From contig JAXBDG010000001.1 in the NCBI GenBank assembly GCA_036320915.1, forward strand, positions 3,370,001 to 3,434,000: a DNA stretch of 64,000 nucleotides, in the 5' to 3' direction. The notes beneath the pieces were generated by a model, which did no database searches, was not told the origin of the DNA, and worked only from the letters and a program-made list of their open reading frames with translations. Position numbers and translations under genes: made by a program. The stretch comes from Linnemannia elongata (taxonomy: Eukaryota; Mortierellomycota; Mortierellomycetes; Mortierellales; Mortierellaceae). Shown in pieces: positions 20,605-32,367 of the stretch (within the stretch, counting starts at the first letter, position 1; every line of letters begins with the position of its first letter).

Positions 20605-21363
20605 ATGGACAAAAAGAACCCTGCAGGCTTTCTCCAAAGCGACCAAATTCTTCTCCTCCCTACAAAACAACCACCCCCATACTCGTCCTCATCATCATCA
20701 TCCAACGAAGACCAGAACCAATCCTCCGATCCCGAATCCGCCAAAAAGAAAAACGACTCTTCTGCTCGAGGAGGCTCAAGCACCAGTACCAACAACACTA
20801 CCAACTTTGTCTACTTCGGCGATCCTACCTACGACTATTCCACCGCCAATACCACCATTAGCGCCGCCGCCGATGGAGTGAACCTTTCCCAGGCCGCTAA
20901 TGTCGCCTACGGTGACCCGTCGGTGACTCCGGTCATTTCCGTCCCTCCCGGCCCAAATGCAGGAATGACCTCTGGCACCGATGCCTTGCCTTCTTCGGAT
21001 ATTATCCCCGTCACCCAGGGCGGCTTTTCCGGACCAAGCGGCGATTTTTCATCCTCTGGCGCAACAATATCTGGAGGAGGAGGAGGGGGAGGAAATGGTA
21101 ATGTTGGAGATGGAGGAGACTGCTGTAGGGATTGCGGAGATTGCAATTGCGACTGCCACTGCTGTGGCGATTGTACGGGCGATCCCTGTGCAGATCTCTG
21201 CAGTGCCTTCAACAACCTTTGCAGTCTCTTGGGCGACTGTTGCAACGCCGTGGGTGAATGCTGTGGTGCTGGTTGTGAATGTCTTGGCCAATGCTGTGCT
21301 GGATGTGGTGCTTGTTGCGATGGCTGCGATTGTGGCGGATGTGGCGATTGTTCAATCATGTAA
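20605..21363 (+). CDS. Large Cys-rich CaaX protein (CSIM) with PPPY motif
   Basis: 252 aa, single exon. The N-terminus carries LLPTKQPPPYSSSSS: PPxY is the ligand for WW domains such as those of Rsp5/Nedd4 ubiquitin ligases. A Ser/Asn-rich linker and an aromatic patch (FVYFGDPTYDY) follow, then a Gly run. About 27 Cys occupy the last 83 residues, many as CC pairs and DC/GC units, interrupted by one hydrophobic stretch (CSAFNNLCSLLGDCC). The chain ends in CSIM, the third CaaX of the series. No signal peptide, so a cytosolic, lipidated protein is more likely than a secreted disulfide-rich one. The tail resembles a metallothionein in composition only. AATAAA follows the stop directly. Confidence 0.82.
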   Translation: MDKKNPAGFLQSDQILLLPTKQPPPYSSSSSSSNEDQNQSSDPESAKKKNDSSARGGSSTSTNNTTNFVYFGDPTYDYSTANTTISAAADGVNLSQAANVAYGDPSVTPVISVPPGPNAGMTSGTDALPSSDIIPVTQGGFSGPSGDFSSSGATISGGGGGGGNGNVGDGGDCCRDCGDCNCDCHCCGDCTGDPCADLCSAFNNLCSLLGDCCNAVGECCGAGCECLGQCCAGCGACCDGCDCGGCGDCSIM

Positions 21364-21685
21364 AATAAAATGCATAGTCAGTTGCTTAATTGCTTAAGTA
21401 CACGATTCGTCGCCGATGGCGGATGGGTGAATGGAAAATGCAGTGCTTCTTTAATTGTTCCAACAAGTGTATTCTATAGTTGTTGTCTACAAAGCAGGGA
21501 GTATAAGCGTAATGATAAATCTATGTGGAGGAGTATGGAGGGTGGAAAGAAGACATGAAACGTGAAATAAAAACGCAAAACAGGGGTTCATAAAAGTGAA
21601 AATGAATGCATAGAGAGAGATTGAGAGAAACGAGACCCCGTTTCCTTAAACCTCGTCCGGCACACACGGCACAGCAAGGCGCTTT
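21364..21685. other. Convergent intergenic spacer
   Basis: Shared 3' flank of CaaX gene 3 (plus) and the thioesterase gene (minus). AATAAA-type signals are present; nothing else is seen. Confidence 0.6.
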
Positions 21686-24488
21686 TTACTTCTGAAGACC
21701 CAGACTCTTGCGGTTGATGCCCGCAAGGTGGCTTCCCAACATTCTACGACGCTTGCCTTCGAGGTACAACATTGACTCAGCATAGGTCTTGGGCATGATC
21801 CGGTTTGTTCCCTTAACGGGGTCCGTGAAGGTGAACCAGAAGGTGTTGGTTGTCTCCCGCGTACCCTTCTTCACATCCAAGACATCAGCCTTGACCATGA
21901 CCTGGAACGAGTGGTGATCGCCTCCTTCAGCATAAACGATTTGAGAGTCGAGTGCCAAGAAGGTGCCGATTGGCACAGGCTTCCTGAACGAAATCTCGTC
22001 CAGGGCCAAGAATGTAGGGCGGGAAGCAATAAAGGATGACGCATTGCAGAACGCGAGCTCATAGGCCAAGCGCATCAAGTAACCACCGAAAATCTATTAT
22101 GATTCCACATTTTTCATTAGTGATTTGTGATTGATGATTGTGAAACAGACAAAATTAGTGATGGATCAGTCATTGTCACCAAGGCGTACCTTGTCGTGAA
22201 TGTTGCGATCCTGAGGCTGCATGATGTGGACGGCGCTCATCTTGGTATCTGCCATCCACTCGACATCGTCTGGCTTGTTGGTCTTGTTCTGAGGGTCATC
22301 GTACTTGGAATATTCAAGGTATAGGTCGTGGATCAGGAAACGCTCCTCCTGTGTTGGGGGCAACTTTGTCAAAGCTGAATCGGTAGCAACCCGCTTCTTG
22401 GTCTTGTGATCTAATTTGTGGATGCCAGGATGTTTATCAACAGTCAACATCAGATCGATTGTAAGGCTAGCCGTTGGAAAGGACTTGAGCATATCCGCTG
22501 TATCGATACATACCTTCTCCCATTTGGAACAACTTCTTCTCGTTGTCGTCACGGAGCAAGAGAGGGTTGACCTGGGCGGCCTTGCCGGTGAGTGCATCTC
22601 TGGCAACCATTGTGAATCGTGCGACCAAAATGGTGTCTCCGTGCTGACCTGGCTTGTCCTTGTTGATCTCCTCCATCTTCATGTAAACTAAACGCAGTAG
22701 TATATACAGATGTCAGTATATGGCAAGTGCACGCGTTCGCAGACAATGAAGAAGGGATGTGCAAACAGACAAACAACTTACTCTCCATAGAACTGTATCC
22801 GACATAAGTGACGTGACCAGACAGGCGGAGATCGCAGACGCCGAGGGGCTTAAGCAGGTCAATTCTGTCGACCGAGGCAGTGACGATGGTGAGAGGCGAG
22901 CTGTCGGGCTTGCCATCGTCGGTATGTTTGTATGAAATGGCGCCAGCGAGCGCATCGAGATCCTCCATAATTTTACCATGTCTATGTACCAGAGAGCAGA
23001 TTGATTTGATTTTTCCACAGAGAAACGAGAAAAAGAGATAAAAAGGTGGGAAAGTCGGACATGTAAATAATTGTGAGTCTGAATGAATTGGGTACCCCAG
23101 ATTTTCGCTGTTGTTTTTTCTCCGCAACACATGGCGTGAGAGACCTTCGGTATCACCGCATGGAACAATGTGCCTATGACATGACACAAGAATGAAAAAT
23201 TGGGCACTAAAAAGAAGCAGATGCATGCGTGGGGTGAGAAAAGGGAGGGGTAGACAAACAGACATACCTCAATGTTCCTCCAACGTTGATGTACTCTTCC
23301 AAGAGTGCCTTGTCCGTCTTGAAGGGTAGGATGATCTCCGTGTACGAGTCCTGCATCGTCCTGAGAAGAAGATCACGTTTCTGATACTTCTTCTTGGGAG
23401 GCTCGGCCGGCGATCCTGTGGGGTTGATATGGGTTCCCGTTGGGGCTCCGTGTTGATTGGCCAACTTGTCGATCCAAGAAGTAATGGGTCGGACAGTAAA
23501 GACCTTGCCATGGGGGAGTGCCGAGTTGTTGGCAGCAGCAGCCTGGGCAGCGGCGGTGATGGATGAGGAGCTGGAAGGGCCTGGTTGTTGTTTTAAAGGG
23601 ATGATAGACGGATAAGAATAATGAACATAAACAAGGTGTCAGGAAGAGCTATAACAGCATTGAAAAAGGAGGGATCGATTGTGTTGCTACCCCGACACAA
23701 ACACTCAAGTTCCTTTTGTATTGGTTCTGTCCATTGACAGACAAGAGCGACCAGCAAACAGCCGCTCGTCCTCATGGAATGCCCAATATGGAAACACTCT
23801 TAACACAGAAAGCAACAGCACCTATGAAAAAAAAATAAAAGATTAAAGTGTCATCGACAATGGGCGGACGCTTATTTTACCGTGAAAACAAGCCCTTCCC
23901 TTTTTTTTCTTTCTTCTCTCTTCCCTTCAATTCTTAACATAATACTGAACGATCCCGTAATGAGTAACCCTTGGTAATCATACACAATGAATGCCTTGTG
24001 AAAGGAGGAATAAAACAAAAGTAGACAAGAAAAAAGTCACCCCCCCCGAACAGTATCTCTCCTCGCAGAGGGAACGCATGATCTGCTCTTCTGAAAACGT
24101 TTGATCGCCTCATTTCGCTCTGAATACAAGCAGTGAATATGAATAAGCTGCAAAGAGGTGCAAAGTCATTCGGCACCCTTGTTATTGGTCCTCCTTTACC
24201 TACTGAGGCGACCACGGTTCCCGAGGAATTGGATCCAAGCTTGTTCAGCAGGTCATTCCTGGCCTTCTCGAGGGGGTCCTTCAGAGCGTTGCTCGCTGCT
24301 GTGCTGGTGCTTGCGCTTGCACTTGCGCTTGTGCTCGCTGCTGTTGGGGAGGGTATCTGGCCAACCTCCAGATCGCGTGCGTGTCGATTGGCGCCGGAGA
24401 AGAGGGGCTTTTTGGTGTTGATAAAGCGCTTCGAGAAAGCGCGGCTCGAGAGATGGTAGAGGGTGGTGCGGTTGTTGGCGATGTACAT
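21686..24488 (-). CDS. Mitochondrial acyl-CoA thioesterase, ACOT9-like, double hotdog
   Basis: Six exons on the minus strand: 24200..24488, 23268..23580, 22782..22981, 22514..22687, 22190..22410, 21686..22093. All phases agree and the product is 534 aa. The chosen ATG begins MYIANNRTTLYHLSSRAFSKRF, a basic amphipathic mitochondrial presequence; an upstream in-frame ATG is possible. Landmarks are MQDSYTEIILPF and GGTLRHGKIMEDLDALAGAI (first hotdog, about 150-300), then MQPQDRNIHDKIFGGYLMR and the ELAFCNASSF region (second hotdog, about 390-500). ACOT9-type enzymes hydrolyse acyl-CoAs to free acid and CoA in mitochondria. Intron 1 is long (about 620 nt) and its donor choice is the least certain part. 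The gene is divergent from calnexin. Confidence 0.9.
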
Positions 24489-25216
24489 GGCGTTTGTCTC
24501 TTTGCTGATTCGGAAGTTGGGCAGGTGAATGAGACTTGCGGGGGAGTGAGTGTTCGAGTGAAACTTTAACCGGACCGTGTGAAGAATACGAAGAGTGTTT
24601 TTATGAGGGTGTAGAAAAGGGAGGGAGAGATGGTAGTGAAGGTTGAAGGACGACAAGGGTTAATGTAAGTTGGGATGGAATGAGTGGAGTTAAAGGTAAA
24701 GAGTGAAAGGAAACAGCAAAGGATAAAAAGAAAAAGAGGACGAAGGGGTAAGATAAAGACGAGGATCGGTCCCAACGAATCTTCCGCCCTCAGAGATGTG
24801 ACTGGGCAACAGAAAACAGCCACCAACTGCAGTGATCTAATGCACACAGAACCATGCCCACGGTCAACACAGAGACGGAGGAGACGGAGGTCACATCGAC
24901 GAACAAGGCACATACATCAGACCGTTTCATGCATTGCAACTCGCTCTTTCATTTGAAGAAAAGAGACAAGAGTTCCAGAACCACGCCACGACAGCTAGAG
25001 CCGCACCGGTAAACCCTGTTACAAAAATACAAGGAGCCGCCTTCATATTTTTCCTTTTACTCATCCTTGTCAATATTCCTCCGAATAACAAAAGTAACAT
25101 TCCCATACTGACTCTAAGGAAACATACCACGACCTCCTTGCAATATCCTTTCGCAAGGGAAGAATGATTCACTAATGGCTGGGGCGGCAATGACTGATAA
25201 TTCTTCAGGATAGCGT

Positions 25217-25224
25217 TGACGTGG
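25217..25224 (+). promoter_or_regulatory. UPRE-like element TGACGTGG
   Basis: TGACGTGG matches the core bound by metazoan XBP1/ATF6-type bZIP factors. It lies about 550 nt upstream of calnexin, a typical unfolded-protein-response target. The site is seen directly; the role is an inference, and an 8-mer can occur by chance. Confidence 0.35.
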
Positions 25225-25568
25225 TGGTAGTCATTATCCCACGCCTCTCTTCTTGACGCATTTTTTTTTTTTTTGAATTATTTGGACTCGGTGGCGATCT
25301 GTTGTTTTGTGAACGACGAATGGTTGGGGAAGGCTAATAACGTCCGTCCTCTCCCGACGTTAGGATACAGAGTCGTCGGAATAAACATGGTCTACATGGG
25401 CGCGGGCACTTGCCCCTACCCTATCTTTTGCGTGTCGTACGTTATTTGAGGGAGTGTTGGGAGTGCCTACACGACTACGACTCGTCTAGGTGATCGTTCC
25501 TGGCACAGGGTACAGATCATACTTCTGATCTGATCACTTTGCAACCCTTAATCCTCAGGCAATGCATG

Positions 25569-25574
25569 CACGTG
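25569..25574 (+). promoter_or_regulatory. E-box CACGTG, overlapping a CGTGAC motif
   Basis: A palindromic CACGTG about 200 nt upstream of the calnexin start. It could bind bHLH or bZIP factors. Function inferred from position only. Confidence 0.3.
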
Positions 25575-25769
25575 ACGAATAGGGTTTCTGGTGGACTGTC
25601 GAGACATCCTTCCTAAGGTTGACCCAGCGGTGGCCGAGAGCCCTTCGACACTTGCCTCTTCCACACCTCGTCTTTTGTCCTGTCCTATCTCTCTCTCTCA
25701 CTCTTAACACCTCTTTCGCCTCTTTTACTCCTTCCAGCAAACAGCTTCTCCTCATCCAAAACAACATTC

Positions 25770-27957
25770 ATGGCACGCACTTTCACATTAGGGCTTGTCG
25801 GCCTCATCGCCCTCTCGTCCGCCCTCTCCATGGTCCACGCAAATAAGGAACAGAAACCATTCAACGCAGACAACGACAAGCTAGCCACCGACGACGCAAC
25901 TTTCCAGCTCGCAGAATTCAAGGTACGCCAGCAACTTCCATTCTATCACATATTTATTACCTCTTCCACTGCCAGGCAATAGGACTTGGACGCGCCTTAC
26001 TAAGGACAAGACATAGCACCAACGACGTGACTAATATGTTTTTTATAACTGATTAAACTTCAAGGCCACATCGATCAAGGCACCTTTCCTGGAGCAGTTT
26101 GCCACTAATTGGTCTGACCGCTGGACAGCTAGCGAGGCAACAAAAGAATCCAACGTAGAGGGAGAAGTGTTTAGCTATGTCGGACAGTGGTCGGTCGAGG
26201 AACCTTCCGTCTACCCAGGAATGAAGAATGATCTCGGATTAGTGGCAAAATCGGCAGCTACTCACCACGCCATCTCCGCTTCATTGCCCGAGGTCATTGA
26301 TAACAAGGACAAGACCCTCGTCGTCCAGTAAGTCCGTCAGATCGATATACCACATTGAAGTGAAAGAAGAATGGAGTGAAATGAGCAGTTAGGAAGACCA
26401 GAAGGCCTGGGAAAAAACATTGTCGTTAATCAATTGATCCACGTTCGTTCCCCTTATTTTGCTTTTCACCAATGGCGTATGCGAATTGTTTATTTCTGTG
26501 ATAGGTATGAAGTCAAGGCTCAGGAAGGTTTGGAGTGCGGAGGAGCATACATGAAGTTGCTAACAGAGTCTCCTCAGGGCATCAAGTTTAAGGAGTTCTC
26601 GAACGAGACCCCTTACACCATCATGTTTGGACCTGACAGGTGTGGAGCTACAGACAAGGTCCACTTTATCTTTCGACACAAGAATCCCATCACTGGAGTC
26701 CATGAAGAGAAACACCTCCAGTCAGCACCTCTCTCAAAATTGAGCAAGAGGACCACCCTCTACACCCTCATCGTGAAGTAAGACTACCTGTACCTATTTA
26801 TTCGTATTCATATCTCGAGGACCACGAATAGAGGGGGATATCAGAAGCATTCATAGCCTAACACAGTTACTGTATGTTCTAATAGCCCTGATCAGACATT
26901 CGAGATCAAGATCAATGGAGAGTCTGCCGCCTCAGGATCTTTGCTTGAGGACTTTCAGCCACCCGTCAACCCAACCAAAGAGATCGATGACGCAAGTGAC
27001 AGCAAGCCTGCCAATTGGGTCGAGGAGGCCCGCATCCCTGACGCCAAAGCAACCAAGCCTGAGGACTGGGACGAGGACGCACCCGCTACTATCTTGGATG
27101 AGAAGGCTACCAAGCCTACAGACTGGCTCGAGGATGAGGCTGCCGAGATCCCCGACCCCGAGGCTGTCAAACCCGAGGACTGGGACGATGAGGAGGACGG
27201 TGACTGGGTCCCTGTATCGGTCCCTAACCCTAAATGTGTGAGCAATGGATGTGGTCCTTGGGTCCGTCCTCGTATTTCCAACCCAGCTTACAAGGGCAAG
27301 TGGTCTGCTCCTTTGATCGACAACCCTGACTACAAAGGCGTATGGGCGCCTCGCAAAATTCCTAACCCTGACTTCTTTGAGGATTTGTCGCCTGCCAACT
27401 TTGAAAAGATTGGTGCTGTCGGTTTCGAAATCTGGACGATGCAGAAGGATATTCTCTTTGACAACATCTACATTGGTCACTCTATCGCTGACGCCGAGTC
27501 GCTAGCTGCCGAAAGTTGGGAGATCAAGTACAAAGCCGAGAAGGAGCAGGAAGAGTTGGACAACCCTACTCCTAAGTCTGAAGAGGATGCTTCGAAGGCT
27601 GACGAGAGCCTCGTCCAGTTCATGATGAGGCAGGCTCGAGAGTTCATTGATGTGGCTCGTGAAGATCCCATGCAAGCCATGACAGCGTATCCTCTCATTG
27701 TGTCATGCCTTGCTGGTGTTGTTGGTATCTCGTTCGGTCTGATGTTGATTATCATGGGCCTGATGCATGGCGACCCCGAGGCGCAACAGGCGCGCGCTGC
27801 TGCTGCCAAGGCTAAGAAGACCGATGCAGCGACTGCCGGTGACAACGCCGAGGACGCCTCCAAGGTTGACGCTGATGAGGAGGGCGAAGAAGAGGCCAGG
27901 GAAGAACCTGTCGTTCGGAAGCGCGCCACTGCCGCCGCCTCTTCTTCTGGCAAGTAG
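25770..27957 (+). CDS. Calnexin, ER membrane lectin chaperone
   Basis: Four exons, 25770..25922, 26065..26327, 26505..26777 and 26886..27957, all in phase, giving 586 aa. A signal peptide lies at 1-24 ([20 protein letters not shown]...). The lectin domain includes [17 protein letters not shown] and MFGPDRCG. The P-domain (about 260-390) has four motif-1 repeats of the KPEDWDE type and motif-2 repeats such as [17 protein letters not shown]. The second lectin part has [21 protein letters not shown] membrane segment at about 498-523 is followed by a basic-acidic cytosolic tail. It binds monoglucosylated N-glycoproteins in the ER with ERp57-type partners. Exon 3 and part of exon 4 were copied into the broken fragment at 34.6-35.3 kb. 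Confidence 0.97.
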
Positions 27958-30462
27958 CTTTCTTATCATGTTCTATTATTCCTTCTTTGCGGTTCATAAC
28001 CAGCCACCCTCAAATATATTCGTAGTTATGTAAAGTAGCCCAATACACAAAGCAAAACAACACTCACTTTTGCCTTGCCATTTTGACGCGTTCATGATTT
28101 GACTACGACGTGTTTATTGTTTTTTTTTTTGTAGTGGTCGAATAAGATTCGTCCCCGTCCAGGCATTCTATTCCGCCCACATGGTCGTCTGCTCTCTCCA
28201 CAGAAAAGGTAGCACAGAACATGCCTTTTCCTCCACACAGGAATTGTTTACTCATACTTCACCACTGCGACAGAACCTGAATATCACAAAATCCTGAAAA
28301 AGGGCTATCTCGAGACCAGCCAGGTAAACATAAGAAGTTTATGTCCTGTCCTTCCTCTAAACCCACATGCAAAACCATGCTGGAGGGTGGGATTGAGTAG
28401 AATAGAGAAGAGTGGGGGAGGGATGCAGAGAGAACGAAGGCTTTGTTGATCATTGTTTATTATTCTCGACCCGAGCCGTAAGACCACAAAAAATATGTAG
28501 GGACAGTAGCGCTTGGCCATGCAATACAAGACAAGACCACGTCCTGCATAGGTGGATTTTTTGTCAAGATTTTAGCATTTGGGGCTAGTTATGTTGTTGC
28601 CCTTTCGCCCATCCTCATGCCTGTAGAATTTTGAGAGCGTTTGAGAGGTGCAGCAGGCATAGGTATAACGTTGATAGTCCAGATGAGCGAGAGGGATGCA
28701 AGTTGGAGATGCCGGGTTTAGAAGAGTCATCGAAGAGAGTATCACGAGCACGCGTCCTTTTCGTCTTTACAACAAAAACAATAGAGGTATCTTGGTGGAT
28801 GTACCTAAGTGGCCTTTGAAAAGAATATCGGAGCCCCCGAAAAACAAAAAAAAAACCACAAAATACAGGATTTGCAGCAAGAGCTTCACAGTCCGGACGT
28901 TGTGTTTACAGACTGGTCGATATGTTTACAATTTGAGGGCGTTGGGACATCCGAAAAGGCATAAACAAAGAGGCAAGAGAAACAAAGAAGAAAGAAAGTA
29001 GAGCGGCTTGGTGATTTAGACTGACAAAGCACGATTCTCCTTCGCCCTTAAGGCTAATTGCGAAAGGGCCTCCTCCTTTTTGGTTAACGAGGCAAGGGGG
29101 TAAAAGGGGTCAAGAAGGATAACAATATCAAGGGGGTAGGGGGAGAAGACAAAGTTCGTGGCCGTTTATTCTGATGACCCTGGCCAGACCTAATTGGATG
29201 ACGCGTCGCGGTAGTCGAAATAAGAACCGTTTATTTTGCGTGTGAGTGTGAGAAAAAAAAATAAAAAAGCATGGAGACAGCCCTTAGCCCCTTAGCCCCA
29301 TGTGCCATTGCCAAATTTTGATTATTGTTGGTCGGCTGGCCAAAGGAAAAAAGAAAGAATATTCAATTGTCGATGTTGTGTATCTGCTGTTATTCTTGTA
29401 GAGTCGATAAACCCTCCAAGAAGACACACCTCGGCAAAAGAGAGATCGAGAGAAAGGTGGAAGTTTAAGGTACGGACCTTTCCTCTCAAAAAAAAAAAGT
29501 CGATTTCACTAATTCATCGACACCACGGCCTTGATCGACGATAATCAATGAGAAAGAAGGAAGACAAGGTTGTTCAGCACGTTCTTCAGGAGAACCATGA
29601 CCCTTTCCGCTGTTCCTATTTTTGAGGTAAATGGGGATAACGTCCAGCATTTAGCGAGGGCCTCCATCCGGTTCTTAATGCTATTCCACTGTTACTCGTT
29701 CTTGTCTGCTCTCCGTCTCGCTTCCTTCAGCTCAAGATGATGGCGGGTTTGGGGGCAGGGTCATTAGCATTGCAGTATCCATCTTCTACACCTGCATCAT
29801 TGCTGCAGAAGAAATGGCAACCATGCATCCTTAATCTCTTGTGCACAAAATAATATCCCCCATAGCACATGTGCGCCAGAAGAGGGTACAAATCTGTATA
29901 ACCATCCATCACCACAAAGAGTACAGCCAGCTTGGAGAATGGAGGTACATGTACGGGTAGAGCAGGAACTAGAAAGAATCGACAAAAAAATCTGAGCAGC
30001 AGCAAAGAGCCACATCTGGCCCAGCTCGCCCCCGGATGAGATGGATGGCTCTTTGTTGTCCATTATCGGGTGTGTGTGTGTGTGCCAAATAAACAATAAC
30101 AAACAGAACGCTCGGTTCCCTCTATCGGTCACATCTTTTGTCTTCAAAGGCATTCCGGTCCTTGTCCCTGACCTAAAGAGAGAGAGTGAGGTATGTTCAA
30201 AAAGGTACCTCCCCCTTCTCCTTGCTCTGTTGATGGCTAATGCAATTGCCCTCTTGACCTCGCTTTTGCCTTGCATACTCCACAAGCACAAGGGTCTGTG
30301 TCACCTAATGACGCTTTATGTTAAAGGTGTGTGGGTGAGGATACAACTCCTGTATCTTAGACCCTGTTTGCCTTTATTGTTTTTTCCCTTGCATGTCCAC
30401 GTTCCCTTCTGCTCGGGCTTGCTTGCATGCCTGCCTAAACAATAACAACGCCCCTTCGATCA

Positions 30463-30479
30463 CCCCCCCCCCCCCCCCC
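30463..30479. repeat. Poly(C) run, 17 nt
   Basis: An uninterrupted C run, unusual in a window dominated by A/T runs. A C19 run occurs in the unit B spacer (36029-36047), but the flanks of the two runs do not clearly align. Confidence 0.9.
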
Positions 30480-30788
30480 AACTCAACCACCAACTTATCC
30501 CTCTGTTCCCTTTCCTTATCGTCACCGTTTTTGCCATCAACACCATACCCCTATCCATACCATCCATACCCCTTTTTGCTTTCTGTCAAACACTCTGCTG
30601 TCCTGTGAAAAAACAATAATTTATTCGAGACCCAGGTCCGAAAGGGGGTGAAGAAAGGGGCGACAGAGGAGGGATGAACAAAGAGTCGAGAGCAAAAGTC
30701 CCGCTCTGTTTGGGGGGTGGGGGATTGCCCTCCATGAACCCCTGGTTGGCATGTGGAGACAAACAGCTCCCTTTTCCTCTCTCGCTTA

Positions 30789-30861
30789 GCGATCGTTTGG
30801 AAAGTTTGTTGTTGTCAAACCACTTCTTCGCGATCGTTTGGAAAGTCTGTTACTGTCAAAC
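30789..30861. repeat. Two-copy 32-nt direct repeat
   Basis: GCGATCGTTTGGAAAGT followed by TGTTGTTGTCAAAC at 30789-30820 is repeated with three base changes at 30830-30861, separated by 9 nt. Confidence 0.85.
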
Positions 30862-32359
30862 TAGACCTTCTTTCAGCCAAGAGTCCTTGCACAGTTGTAC
30901 TCCTCGACGGTCCGTAAAGTCGAAATGTTCTTCTCGATCAACTCAGCATATCTCTGCTCCATCTCCGGCCATCACCCTTATTCCTCCCCACTAATATCAT
31001 GTTGCCATCCTTCTTGCCACTAAGCTATTAACCCCTCAATCATCTTCTCCTCTCAACTGGAAGTTCCAACATTCCCTTTCATTGGTTCTTTGAATCCCGT
31101 TTGCATTGCTCACGCATACATCTGTTTGGTCTGGATTCGATTCATGGCGAAGCGCCAACCTTCTCTTTATTTCGTTGCCTTCCAATACGTACACGGATGC
31201 TACTGCTAAAATAAAGAGTCTAACGCGACCGGGGGGCGTTTTTAAGCCTGTGGAGAACCTATCCTTGCAAAAAAACCTGAATGTGTCTCTTCTATTGCAT
31301 CATGCATGCACCTGTGATGACGGAGAAAGAAATGAAGCAGACAATAGAGAAACATCTGAACAATGAGTTTGTTGCTCGTTACAGTGGTGTTCCGTTCGTA
31401 CCTGGATATTGATATTGCATTACCAAGCGGTTCTCCTAAGGCGCGTCTTTGTTGTCCCTCCATATCTACAAGAGCCATCTGATAAACCAACTAAATTTCA
31501 ATCAACTGGCATGTTCGCAGTGGAATTACAGAAGATCTCGAAAAAAACCTTTCTGTACGTATTTGTTGCCAGGACTTGATTTTCATGCACCTTTGGCTTC
31601 TTAATCTTCTTTTTTCAGGCATGGCGAATTAAATGCCGAAGGAGCATTGAGGATGGACCATCACAACAACAATAATAATAAAAACAAATATATAGAGTAA
31701 GTCAGACGAATCCATATAAACGGTCCAGCAGACCAGAAGACATGCGAGGATGGATAGCTACTCCTCCTTTTGTAGAGAGAAAAGGAACATATCGATCAAT
31801 AACAACAATAAGCCAAGGGGGTAGGAGCGTAAAAGACGGCGCGCATAAATTCGACTCTGCAATGGTCCGTTAGCAATATGGACAACAAAAATGGACTGTC
31901 TCATGAAAATCCAAAGCCATGACCTCTTCCATCTCATAACTTTCACCCTCTCTCCCTTCCGTACTTTTCTTTCGTCCCCTCTTACCTTTACACATGCCCT
32001 CCTATCCACCTTGCACTTCTTTTTTTATTGTTTTTATTCGACGGGTTCAGTTGAAGGGGGTGTCTTTAACGAATAACAAACAATACAATACCAACAACAA
32101 ATCAAGCCAACAAACAAAAACAAAGCAAAACATTATTACGCAGCACCAGGAGAACGTCTTCAACTCAATCAAACTCACCTTTCTTAGTTTATTTTTCTCA
32201 ACTCTAAAGACATACACACACACAGACATTCTTAATCTCTCCCGCATACACACATATGCACATACTTACTCACAGGGGCATACACAAGCCAGAAAATGGG
32301 TGCAAAGTAGGCGAAGAGGAAGAGGAGTTGGTCAGCTCTCTCGCTTCTGTTCGACCACG

Positions 32360-32367
32360 TATAAAAA
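32360..32367 (+). promoter_or_regulatory. TATA box of lipase A
   Basis: TATAAAAA lies 161 nt upstream of the start codon, at the same distance and in the same sequence context as in lipase B. Confidence 0.6.

Larger units (their letters stand above)
24489..25769. other. Divergent promoter region, thioesterase / calnexin
   Basis: Shared upstream region of two genes transcribed apart. It contains TGACGTGG, an E-box CACGTG and a T15 run (about 25261-25275). No gene seen. Confidence 0.6.

Noticed and set aside
17740..21360. Secreted disulfide-rich effector interpretation of the Cys-rich tails
   Set aside because: None of the three proteins has a signal peptide and all end in a CaaX box, which works only in the cytosol.
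20605..21363. Metallothionein call for the third CaaX protein
   Set aside because: Cys density fits loosely, but the protein is far longer than metallothioneins and carries a CaaX and a PPxY. Metal binding is left as an open idea.
24133..24459. Plus-strand frame of 108 codons
   Set aside because: Antisense to exon 1 of the thioesterase, whose phase continues through five introns.
31100..31160. Possible tRNA-like GGATTCGATTC stretch
   Set aside because: No acceptor stem or A box around it. The related stretch in unit B (37035) does not fold either.
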